Assembly (NCBI GenBank): GCA_016858145.1
Contig: JAEHOE010000116.1
Coordinates: forward strand, 312,501 to 376,500
Length of the DNA stretch: 64,000 bases
Reading direction: 5' to 3'
Source of the DNA: Edaphochlamys debaryana
Taxonomy: Eukaryota; Chlorophyta; Chlorophyceae; Chlamydomonadales
In this document: positions 22,046 to 34,100 of the stretch, piece by piece
Numbering within the stretch: position 1 is the first letter of the stretch
How the letters are laid out: every line of letters begins with the position of its first letter
Translations under genes and position numbers: made by a program
Notes under the pieces: model-generated
Databases searched by the model: none
What the model was told of the DNA's origin: nothing
What the model saw: the letters and a program-made list of their open reading frames with translations, nothing else

Positions 22046-22967
22046 CAGGGGGGGGGCAGGAGCAGCAGGAGGAGTTATGAGCCCTCAAAGTTGGGGGGGA
22101 GAGGGGAAAGGAGACACGGGAGACGAGTTACGCGAAAAGCAAGGCCAGCAAATGCAACGATTGCACTGGTCGGCAACTATCCGCAGCCCTGCTCGTGCGA
22201 GCCTAATGCGGCGTCACCTTACCAGGCAGCACAACGAAGTCCTCCAAAACCGCTCGAAGCCGTCCGAAGCCTCCCACCCACGAGTTACCTGGCGCAGGTT
22301 ACCTGAGCGTGCGGCGCCGCGCAGTGTCTCCGGCGGCTCGCTACAGTCCCGAACCCGCCCAGCATCATCATACAGACCTGAACGTGAAGGGAGGGGGGGG
22401 GGGGAGGGGGGGGAAGGGGGGTCCCGAACTTTTGTACAGCTCCCGTCCGAACATTTGTCACAGCGGTCTGACGCAGCCCAAGGGCCCTTTCCTTGCGTCA
22501 ACGCGTGGTATCATGGAGAGGATGAACTGTGGGTGTGCCTGAGCACCACAGACCATAGGGATGGTGGTCGAAGGGTGGCTGCGGGTGCCACATGTCGGCA
22601 TGTCCGCGCGTGGGACACGTCACGACCAGCACTGCCACCGCTGCTAGACGTCCGGGTGTACTATTATGACAGTAGCTCATCATATAGGAGGCCTAGGGCA
22701 TGAATAGCGCGGATGCAAGGTACCGGAGAGTGGTCCATGGACGTGGGGATGGGCAATGGACAGGACCCAAGCCTCATCAACGCTTCCGGTGCACGCGCAA
22801 GGCAGTAGCGCACACGAAGCGCAGCCGATTGGCACAAAAGTCGAGGGAAATGGGTTACATTATGGCCATGTACGGCAGTGTGTGCAGTGTACGGCAAGGG
22901 GGGGGGGTCGGGGGGGTCGGAACTTTTGTGGGGTGGTGTATGGAACTAATGTTTTTACCCCCCCCCC
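22046..22967 (+). mobile_element. Transposon copy 2, rearranged
   Basis: It begins CAGGGGGGGGGCAGGA like copies 1 and 3, then lacks about 85 bases of the left arm, resumes at GTTATGAGCCCTCAAAG, and carries about 280 bases (about 22105-22390) absent from the other copies. From about 22421 it follows the family sequence to the terminal C run, where the final CTG is missing and GACGACGACG follows. No target duplication was found. It is either a damaged copy or a deletion derivative of a longer parent. Confidence 0.8.
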
Positions 22968-25168
22968 GACGACGACGGGGGATGCAGCTGATCGCGTCGA
23001 TGTAGCCGCTGCCGCAACGCGAGAGAAGAAGGCGGGTGCCAGCAATGCGCATTGCAGAGGCAGGGGTTAGAAGACATCAAGACATTGCAGAGGCAGGGGC
23101 TAACCTAGGGGCAGCCGCGCGCGCAAACGGTACTTTCCGGGCTCCTGGTGTCGAGGCCCCCGGTGTTGTGCGTGCAGGCGGCCGCCATACCCGCTAGAGC
23201 TCGTGGGCCCACCTGTGATCAAAGCGAAGAGCAGCGTCGAGTCAGCCTGTGGTGTTGCTAACGGTAATAGTGCGGTGCGTGTGCAGTGCGAACCGGGGGA
23301 AAGAGTCAGTGGCAAGGACGGCTGATAAGTAGCTGACCACGGTACGGCTCTAGACGCTTCATCCCGTCATCCCGCGTGCACTAGTGCAACTAGCTCGACA
23401 CCAAGGAGCCGGCGCAGGAACCGCATAGTTTTGGGAGGGGCAGATATGGCAAGGCCCACAAGGGAGAAACGCGCAACGGGCCGGACGAAGTCCAACCGAA
23501 GACGACGTAGGCGTAGGATGATGTCGGCTGCAGACGGTGAAGGTGTAGGGCTGAGGCTGCCTTACGCTCGTAGACACCGGCCGCACCGCTTGCGCGCAAA
23601 GTTTGCTGTGAAACACGCGATGGCGTAAGCTGTCCGAGGCAGAGAAAAGTTGTAGAGTACCTGCGAGGCTGGGGGCTGGGGGCTGGCAGACTGGGGTCAG
23701 CTGTGTGAGTGCACGTGTGGGGCGGAACGTGTGAAACCATGTGCAATGCTGCCCGTGCTGCAAGTAACACTCTGGGCAGCTGACCCACGGGGAAGAGGGA
23801 CAGGGACAGGGACGGGGGAGGCTCGGTGGCGCGATAGGGTTCGCCAGGGGACGCACCGGGCTGAGCGCGGGCACGGCAGCCTCAACGCTGGCTCTTCTTT
23901 GCTGGCTGTGGGTGTTGACACTGGCGCTGGCGGCTGCCGGGGCCTCAGACGCTGCGAGGGCGGGCGGGCAGCGGGGGTTCAGGCATGGTGGACAGGGCAG
24001 GCAGGACAGCGCAGGCAAGACTGGGCTCCGGCGAGCTCCCCGTCGGCGACCAGAGCGTCGGGGCTATGCCTGCGTGAAACCGCACGTACCTGCACGTACC
24101 TGCACGTACCTGCACGTACCTGCACGTACCTGCACGTACCTGCACGTACCAACACCTGCTTCCCGACCCCTAGGCTCGCGGGTCGCGCCATGCCCCTGGA
24201 CCCGGCACAGCCACGCAAACCCCGCGTAGTCGACACCCCGCTCTCTACCACCTCAGCGAGGCGAAACGATGGGATTGTAGGAGGAGAAGGCGAGCGGGGC
24301 GTCTGTGGGGAAGGCCGGGGGGCAGGGCGTCTGTGGGGTCTCCGGGGTGGCTGGACCGGGGAAGCAGTGGAGGCCTTGTACCCCATTTTCGCAGCGATCC
24401 TTTCCTCTGGGGAGAGGACGCATTCATTTTAAGCCAGCCTAGCATGGCTAGGAAGGCGGGGGAGTTTGCGCTGTCGCGTCCGCAGCCCCCGTCCTGAAGG
24501 GTCCAGCCTCGTGGTCCAGCCCCTCTCCCCTCGACGTCTTGTACTCCTGTTCCTCCCTGCAACGCTCATGGGAAGACCGCACGGCAAGCCTTCGCTTTGT
24601 GGGCCGCCTACGATGCGCTCCGCATCGCAGCATGGACAATTCGCTCAATGCATTACGGCAAAGGCTCAGGCGCGGTGGCACCTCTGGCAAGCCCACGGCC
24701 TGCTCGATGCTTGCGCTTGCACGCTGAGGCACCGCAACTCCTGAACTTAAGCCCCCCCCTTAGCCGCCTCCCCCCCACAAACGTGCACACAGTCAGCATG
24801 TCTTGCGCCTGCATGCCGCCTGCGTCCGGCTTGGGCGCCCGGGCCGGGACCTCTGTCCCCAAGCGTCCTTCCCCCTGGCCGCGGCCCCGCTGTACGGCCG
24901 TGCATGTTGCGCGCAGCATGCAGCTGCATGTCGCTGGACCACAGCGCCTGCCCCATACGTGATTCCTCCGGAACCAGTTATCAGAAAGTAGCGCGACTCC
25001 CCTTCTTGCTACCCAGCGCATGGCTTGCGCTCCGGACTGTGCACCCAATTAGCCTGGCCTAAAGGCCAGGCAGCGCCTCATATAGTCCTCAAGACAACCT
25101 GTATATACTGCGTTGCTGGCCATAACAGTTAGCGCTGGGCGCGCGGACTTCGGAGAGCAGCCTTCGAA
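22968..25168. other. Intergenic region before the dynein gene
   Basis: No gene supported. It holds a small repeat of ATTGCAGAGGCAGGGG near 23050-23100, a decamer array (separate entry), and the dynein promoter with a weak TATATA at 25102-25107. Confidence 0.6.
24081..24150. repeat. Decamer minisatellite TGCACGTACC, seven copies
   Basis: Six perfect TGCACGTACC units at 24091-24150 are preceded by one variant unit (CGCACGTACC). The unit contains the palindromes GCACGTAC-like and GTAC. No gene association is visible. Confidence 0.95.
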
Positions 25169-28100
25169 ATGGGCGGTTCGGACGCCCGCAAGACCTTTGT
25201 CGTGACCACGATTGCGTGTGCTATTGCTCCAGCTGGCCAGCAGGTGCGGGGAGCACTAGAAGGGCCCTCGTAGCTTGCACCATGCGCGGTTCTTGACGCC
25301 TCCGATTGTACGCAGGACCAATATGCTGCATACCTGGGTCAAGATGAGAAGGGCGCCATTGCAGCGTTCCTTGATTCCGCCCAGAGCACCCTGCAGGTGC
25401 GCTGCACATGTCCGCGGGGAGCAGCGCAAATTGTTGGCCACGCCTAGCCCGCGTTGTCTCGGGTGACAGACGGGGTTGTGCATTGCTTCATGCTGGCAAG
25501 CTCATGTGTGTGTTGGACACCCGCCATGTCCGCAGGCCGGAGTCTCCGGTCTGGGCACGGGCCAACTCCAGCTGAAGCTGTCAAATACTGCGGATTTTCC
25601 GGAGGGTTGCGAATTCTCGGTAAGCGCGAGCGATCAATAGTGTCTGACCGGCCGGTCAGTGCCCCGCGGGGGTTGAAGCTCACCCTGGCACTTGCCACAC
25701 ACAGGTGATCCTGTCCAAGCTGCGTGCGGGCCCCCTCAAGGCCGAGGACGTGCCGGCAGGTGTCTCTGTGCAGACCGTGTCAGCCTCTCCTCTCAGCAGC
25801 CTGTACCACGCCCTCAAGGATGTGTACAGCCCCCTCATCGCCGCCCAGTCCGCTGGGGGGGTGCCTGTACTTGACAAGCGGCTCAGTGAGCTGCTGGCCC
25901 AGGTGCAGGCCGGTCTGGGCACTGCCGTCCGTAGGGGCACCCCGGTAAGCAGGGCTTCAAGTCTTTGCATAATGACGCTAAGCCAGCCGCTGGCCAAGCG
26001 CTTGGTGGACGGTGAGTTGCTATTTGGCCGGGCTTACCAACCACCCCGCGGTTCGCTCACGCAGGCGAGCGCCCAAGAGGTGTCGGACCCGAACCAGGCT
26101 CCGCTCCAGGAGATTGTGACTCCCATGGACGAGGTCAACTTCTGGGCTGAGCTGCACAACAGCCCGAACGCCGGGCCCATCAAGAGCGCCGCTCTGCAGG
26201 TGCGCAGGCCGTCGCCAGCCAGTGTTAGCATCGGCCGGACGGGCTGGCGCCGGATCCCAGCCCCTCACGTGCTGAACACATAACTCCGCCCTCGTGTGTT
26301 CCGCAGGTCACCTCAGCACTGGAGCCGCTGCGCCAGCCGCTGGAGCAGATGTCCTCTGACACGGCTGAGGGTGACGGCGGCATGGGCTGGGAGGGCGCCA
26401 AGGAGCTGGTGGACCTCACCATCAACGCCCTGCGCGCGGCCTGGCCCGTCAAGCTGCCCATCGGCGGCTGGGCCATGGGCCAGAAGCGCATGGACAACTT
26501 CCTGCGCGTCTTCGGCGCCAACCTGGCGGCCTACGTGCAGCGGCGCGTGTCGCGCATGGCGGGGCCCAAGGGCAGCACCGGCGCCGAGCTGTGGACGGGC
26601 AGCTTCGCGGACGTGCGCACCATCCTCATGGGCGCCAGCGGCCTGATGACGCGCTGGGTGCAGGAGAGCACCGGCCTGGTGGAGGACTGGCGCATGGACG
26701 TTGACACGGGCGGCCACGACTGGGAGGGCGCGGCCTTCGGGGACAACTATGTGCGCGCCTTCCAGGAGCGCCTGGAGGAGGTGAGCGCGTGATGCACCGC
26801 AGCCCATCGTCGCTGGCTGTGCTTCGTTATGGAGAGCTTGTGGATGCTGGGCTCACCTGCGCGTGCCTAACGGCTTGCAGGTCTACAACATGCGCGAGAT
26901 GGTGGACGAGCTGGCCAAGCTCATTGGCCGCGAGGAGGCTGGCACGCTGGGCGTGCAGCAGGTGTTCACGCCTTTCCAAGGCCTGCAGGCGCTGCAGGTG
27001 CGGAGGGGCGGGTGGAAGAGGGGCTATCCTGGAGCTGCCTAGCTCAGCGCCTGGGGCACGAAGTGGGTCGATGCTTACTTGATGTGGTGGGGCTGCTGGT
27101 GCAGGTGACGGATTTCACGGCGCACGTGTGGAAGGCGGCCCACGAGGACTTCGAGCGTCGCATGGGCCCCATCGAGCAGCGCATCAGCCAGAAGCTCAAG
27201 GAGCTGTTCGGCTCCGTGATCATCCCCAGCCTCACCAGCGCCGTGGCCCAGGGCCGCGGCGACAAGGGAAACAGCAGCGCGCTCATCCAGCCGCAGCAGG
27301 TGTTCGCTGAGATCAAGCGATACAGCAGCCTCATGGGCCGCAAGAACATTGCAGCGGCGCTGCAGGTGCGTGCTGCAAGCCTGCTTCACGTTGGGCCGCT
27401 CGGCAAGGCCCCCCAGTGGCCGTGGTGTTGGGCCTTCACGTTGGGCCCCGGGGGAAGGCACCAATGGTGTTTCACTGAGTCATGCCCTGTCTCGTTCCTT
27501 GCAACAGGTTGAGAAGGAGCACCTGGCCAAGCAGGTAGACAAGCACCTGGACAGCGTGCAGACGGAGTTTGACAACCACCGCGACGGTGCCAGCAGCGGC
27601 GCCAAGGTGGCGTCGGTGGGCCGCGTGACCGCCTCCATCGTGGAGCGCATCATGTGGTGCATGCAGACCTCGCAGAAGCTGATCAAGGTGGGGGTGCTGT
27701 GGGGGCGGTGCTTGTTGAGGGCGGGGGCAAGGCCCAGAGCCAGGGAGGCGCAAGACCAAGGTCCAAGGGCTTATCACGCGTGCACCGCTTGCTTACATGT
27801 GGCTGGCGCCCATGCAGGTGCGGGACGTGCTGAAGCAGATGCAGCGCGGCGGCAACGCTGCGGATGAGGGCAGCGGCGGCACGGCCATCCGCAACACGCT
27901 GGGCGTGCTGGCGGAGCTGATCAAGGAGGTGGAGGGCTTCCGCAAGGAGCAGTACGCGGCTTGGGAGGTGAGGTTTTGCGTTGTGGGGACGACTGGGCGT
28001 TACTTCTTGACAGCCATGCTCCTGCGAGCTGCTGCTTGGCACCGGTTCTCAGCGTCCCGCACCCGTGCTGCTACCCCCAGGACTGGATGTCCGACGAGCT

Positions 28101-31100
28101 CAGCGACATGGCCAGCTGGAAGAACAGCAAGCTGATGACGTTTGACAGTCAGAACAGCCATGTTAAGACCCATTTCAATGACCAGCTCGTGACGCTGCTG
28201 CGCGAGGTGCGCCAGCTGCAGAGCCTGGGCTTCGGCGTGCGCAAGGAAATCCTGTCCGAGGTGGAGATTGCCAATAAGTTCTACAGGTACGGCGGGGCGG
28301 ACCTGATGCTGGCTAGTCAGGCCTCTCAGCGGGCGTGGGCCTGAGGGCAGTTACTAGCGGGCCAGATAGGCCCCCGTCTACCACCGCTTGGGGTTTGCTT
28401 GGAGCAAAGGCTTGCTTCCGCTGTCTGGGTTCCTGGTTGGTCGCGGCCCTGACGTTTCCGCGTGCCTGCCTCCTTGCTTGGCGTACCGCCGCAGGTACGG
28501 TATGGTGCTGAAACAGCGCGCCAACTTCTACAACAACATTGCCACCGAGATGGTGCAGTGCCAGAAGCCCATGATGCTCAAGGACGCCGTGGACTTCGAG
28601 AAGGTGCTCATGAACCCCAAGGATGCGCAGGGCAAGGAGATCACCTGGCGCAACGCCGCCGCGCTGGACGGCTACGTGCGCCGCCTCAACGAGGTGGCTG
28701 ACCGCCTGGCCGAGAAGAACCGCACGCTGCGCAAGTGGCACTCGGTGCTGGCCGACAAGGTAGTGACGCTGGCGGGCACCGACCTGGTGCGCCACAAGGA
28801 CAAGTGGGCGGCCGGCGTCAAGGAGATGCGCGAGATCTTCGCCCGCCTGGAGGCGGAGGGGTACACCCGCGAGTCGCAAGCGGTGAGCAGGGGGCAGTGC
28901 TGGCTGGGGCTTCCCTTTCGTGCCTACGGTCTTTGGGCTACGCCTTCCGTTGGTTTGCCTGACCCTTGTGCCCAGGTCACGCGGCTTGCGTCCCTTCACC
29001 CAGCCGCTTGAACCCTGCCCTGCGCCCCCCCTCACAGGTGTGGCGGCAGCACTGGGATTTCCAGCTGTACAAGGCGCTGGAGGTGCAGTACCTGTCCAGC
29101 CTCGAGATGATCAACAAGACGCTGCCCGAGGTGGAGGTCAAGATGGTGTTCCGCCAGCACCGGCTGCAGTACGACCCCCCTCTCGAGGAGATGCGCATCC
29201 GCCACGTCAAGGACCTGCTCAACACCTTCCTGGGCCTGCCGCTGCGCATGAAGGTGCGCACTGGCCGTGTCCAGCAGCGCAGGGAGCAGAGCTGCAGGAC
29301 TACCGCCACACCGTACTGACCGCGGTTTCTAACGGACCCTGCAGGGTGTGTCGGAGCTGTCGGAGCGCCCCGGCTTCTTCCGCCCCATCGTGGACGCCAA
29401 CCCCGCCGGCATCGCCCGCGTGTACGCCGCCGCCGAGGCGCTGTTTGCGCAGCTGGCCGACGAGCTGAAGAAGTACCAGGACTGGATGGTGCTGGGTGCC
29501 ATGGACCTGGACGAGTTCGCGGACACCAACCTGGTGGAGGTGGGCGACTGGGAGCTCAACTTCCGCATGCTCAAGGCCGCCAGCAGGGACGTGGAGAAGC
29601 TGCCCAACGAGGTGAGTCGTGGTGGGGTTGGGAGGGGTGAGGGTGGTACACGGCACGCGCAGCCCTTGTGCTCTGCCCGACTCATTGTCGGTTCCGGGCT
29701 TCCACTTCATCTCATTGCGTGCAAGGGAAGATCTGCTCAGCACCCCTAGTTCCTCCGCTGCAGGTCCGCATCGAGTGCTACAAGGTGTCGCTGGCGCCCG
29801 TCAAGGGCACCATCGACGAGCACATGAAGAAGCTGCAGGACACGCTCGTGGCCAGCCTGCGCCGCAAGGTAGGTGCCCTGCACGACGCTCCGGGCTGAGG
29901 ACTGCGGCCCGGCGCCTGGCCGCACGCACCGGTACCTTCCCCGCCACCGCAGCGGGCCGAGGGGCGTATCACTGACCCTTGCGCTTGTGTGCCCTCCCTG
30001 CCTGCCCCTCAGACCGTGGCCGAGAAGGACCAGATCGAGGACTTCATGAAGAACGGCCGCGAGTTGTTCACGCGCCAGGCCAACACGGTGGAGGACATCG
30101 GCATGGCCGGCCAGGAGGCCAAGTCGCTGACGACAAAGCTGTCTGAGGTGCAGTCCGCGCGCCGCCGCATCGACGAGAAGAACAAGCTGCTGCGGCAGAT
30201 GGCTGGCGGCGGCCGCGAGGCGCAGTTCGCCGTGGTGGACCTGACGGAAGTCAACAACAGCTGGGACGCTTTCACGAACCAGCTTCAGCAGTTCGACGCC
30301 CACCTGGAGGAGCAGAAGAACGCGCTGGCGGTGCAGGTCCGTGCCGGGCAAGGAAGCCTACATGAAGGGGTGGATCTGCGGATTGGTAGAGCAGCCACTT
30401 GCGGGGACGCGTGAACCCTCTGGGCTGATGCTGCATCCGCCCTGCCTTCCGCTCCACAGATTGCCAAGCAGATTGACGAGTTCAAGGGCAAGGTGGCGGG
30501 CATGAACAGCCGCTGGCACGAGCTCAAGCCCAAGTCGGGCCCCAGCGGCAACCCGGCGGTGGTGCTGGCCAAGATCCAGGAGTACGCCAACGCCATCAAG
30601 GAGCTCCGCGACGAGAGCGCCAAGCTGCACAAGGAGGTGCGTGGGCGGGCGGCAGCGTTGGACTCGTTGGCGCTCTGGCACTGGGGCCTGGGGGCCAGAG
30701 TCTGGAGACTGGGGCAGCTGACCCTTCGACTGCTCCCCTGTGCCTGCCACCTCTCAGGCCGAGGCGTTCAAGATCGACGTGCCCGCCTTCGAGATGATGG
30801 ACGAGATGGAGGCGGACGTGATGGCCACCAAGGCGCACTGGGACCGCTACGCAGACTTCCTGCGCGAGCGTGACGAGATGGCCAACCGCGACTGGCTGTC
30901 CATGCGTGACCAGGTCCGTGGGCGCTGGCTGGGCGGCGCTGGCTGGCAGGCGTGCGCAGCTGTGCAGCTTCTCCGCTCTGTTTCCTCAGCTGCGGCAGCA
31001 TACCTCTCCTCCTCTCCTATGCTCCGTGCTTCTGTGCCCACAGGTGTGGAAGATTGAGGACTTCCTGGCCAAGTGGACCAAGGCCACCGCCGGCAAGGGC

Positions 31101-34100
31101 AGCGACGACCCCATCGCCATCATCCTGCTCAGCGAGATCGAGAACTACACGCTCTGCCTGCCGCACCTCAAGTCCAGCCTCCGCGGCGCCGGCTGGGAGG
31201 ACAGCCACTGGAGCCAGCTGTTCGGCATGCTGGGCATCAAGACCACCGGCCCCGCGGCCGTCAGCAAGGAGACCGTCACGCTCACGCACTTCCTGGAGAA
31301 GGCCGACCTGGTGCGTTGGGGCAGCCATGCGTGCAGCCATGCCCCCAGCCCCGGTCCGCACCCTCGCCGCTCACCTCCCTGCACCCGTCTTGGTCTGCAG
31401 GTGGTCAAGCACGCGGACACGATCAAGGCCCTGGACGCGCAGGCGCAGGGCGAGGCGGTCATCCGCAAGGCGCTGTCCGAGCTCAAGATCTGGGGCATGG
31501 CCCGCGAATTCACGTTCACGGAGAGCACGCAGAGCGTGAGTAATCTCAGCATGGTGTGGCCGGAATCCCGTCTCAGCAAGGCTTCCCCACTTCCTGGACT
31601 ACGGGGCTAACTGTCTGCTTTCTGCTTGCAGGTGGGCGGCCGCCAGCGCCGCACACCCCTGATCAAGGAGTGGCGTGACGCAATGACCGAGGTCGGCGAC
31701 AACCAGTCGCTGGTGGCCTCGCTCAAGCAGAGCAGCTACTACAACATGTTCAAGGACGAGGTACGTGACCCTGGCTGGAGTGGCAAAGCCCTGTGCCTCC
31801 TGCTCCCAACGCTGCGTCTGTCCCCGGACTGACTGTTCTTCCCCGCCTTGCCCACCCGCAGGTCTCGAGCTGGGAGAACCGCCTGTCGTTCCTGCAGGAG
31901 GGCCTGACCCTGCTTAACCAGATCCAGCGCAAGTGGGTCTACCTGGAGCCCATCTTCGGCCGCGGTGCCCTGCCCTCGCAGCAGCAGCGCTTCCGCAACG
32001 TTGACGAGGAGTTCCGCCACACCATGACCAGCCTCGAGTCCACCAAGAAGGTGCGCGCCGGCCCCTGGCCCCCGGCCCCTGGCCCTTGATCCGTCACTGC
32101 GCCTGCGCTAGCTGCTGTCGTGCTCCCTGCTCGGCTGCTGTACTTGCGGCCCAGCGCCTCTCCGGTGACCGCCCCAACCGTCACCTCGTGCGCCCCTGCA
32201 GGTGATCAGCTTCGCTGACATCCCCGGCATCCGCGACAAGCTGCCCCAGATGGCGCAGCAGCTGGACGTGTGCCAGCGCGCGCTGGCCGACTTCCTGGAG
32301 GAGAAGCGCTCGCAGTTCCCGCGCTTCTACTTCCTGGGTGACGATGACCTGCTGGAGATTCTGGGCCAGGCCCGCAACCCCGCAGTCATCCAGTCGCACC
32401 TCAAGAAGCTGTTCGCTGGTATCCAGAAGGTGGGCTAGGTTGCATACCTTTAAGCTGTGCCCCGCACCCCTGGGCCCGGCAGGGGCATGCGACAGCAGAG
32501 CCAAACGCCGGCCTGAGCGCCCTCCCCTGCCCTCTACCGGCCCGCAGGTCAAGTTCAGCCAGGACCAGAGCACCATCCAGGCCATGCAGAGCATGGAGGG
32601 CGAGGTGGTGGACCTGGCGCCCACGGTGCGCATCACGGAGCAGATCGAGACGTGGCTGGGCGACCTGACTCGCTCCATGAAGAACACGCTGCAGCAGCAG
32701 AACGAGGTGCTGTGCGCCGGCCGCATGAACGACGAGTTCCGCGCCGCGTCCAGCCAGAACCTGCAGCTCAAGGAGGCCGTGGCCTTCACCGAGAAGTGAG
32801 AGCAAGAGCGTCCGCCTGCGTCGACGTTGCTTGCCGGGGCACTGGGCCATCTCAGGATTGACCTCGGACCGTGCTGACCACTGCTCCCGCTCCTGCATGC
32901 AGATCCGAGATTGCGCTCAAGGCCGGCCCGTCTGGCCTGGCCAAGCTGGTAACGGAGATGCGCCAGCAGCTGTCCAAGATGGCCGGCTCGGACTTCACGG
33001 GCCACAACCTCCTGCAGCTCAAGAAGCAGGCGCTGGTGAGGTTCGGCACCGCTGCGCTGCACTGCCTCCCTCTCTAAGCAGCTTGTGATGCCGCTTGGCT
33101 CAGCTGATGGCCCCTGCCCTGTGCCGCCGCCCCTCCTCCAGGTGCTGGACTTCATCCACTACTGCGACGTGGTGGAGTACCTGGCCAAGGACAAGATCGG
33201 CAGCACCACGGAGTGGGGCTGGACTCGCCAGCTGCGCTACTACCACCGCGCCGAGGGCTCGGTCAAGGTGGGCCTGGCGGGAGGAAAGGCGTTGCCTGCC
33301 AGAGAGGACACTGGTAGTAGGGTGGCGTCACATAACCTGTTGCGCGGCTGGCCCCCTGTGCGCAGGTGGCCATGGCGGAGGCCATGTTCGACTACTCGTG
33401 GGAGTACCAGGGCAACCAGGCCAAGCTGGTGTACACGCCGCTCACGGACAAGTGCTACCTGACGCTCACCCAGGTGCGGCTCTCCACACAGGGCACCTTG
33501 TCAGTCGGACAAGTCCAGAGTACTGGGGTTTGACTTCACAACCCGGATCTTCTCTGATCAACACTCCCTCCGCCTGTACCCGCAGGGTATGGCGCTGGGC
33601 TATGGAGGCAACCCCTACGGCCCCGCCGGCACGGGCAAGACCGAGTCGGTCAAGGCTCTGGGCATGGCGCTGGCCCGCCAGGTGCTGGTGTTCAACTGCG
33701 ATGAGGAGTTCGACTTCAAGTCCATGGGCCGCATCTTCGTGGGCCTGGTCAAGTGCGGCGCCTGGGGCTGCTTCGACGAGTTCAACCGCCTGGACGAGGA
33801 GGTGCTGTCGGCCGTCAGCCAGCAGATCCAGATCATCCAGGTGCGTGCAGGGCCCCAAGCCTGGACTCGGTGATGGGTGGTTGGCATGGTTGAGGGCCGC
33901 CGAGTTGCTCACGCGTCTCTCTTCTCCCCCGACATGCTGTCCGCTACGCAGCTGGCGCTCAAGGAGGGCGCCAAGTCCATGCTGTTCATGGACAAGACGG
34001 TGGAGGTGGACAAGAACGCCGGTATCTTCGTGACGCTCAACCCGGCGGGCAAGGGCTACGGTGGCCGCTCCAAGCTGCCCGACAACCTGAAGCAGCTGTT

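Noticed and set aside
24081..24150. Decamer array as a CRISPR or telomere-like repeat
   Set aside because: Units are contiguous without spacers and not telomeric; it is a simple minisatellite.
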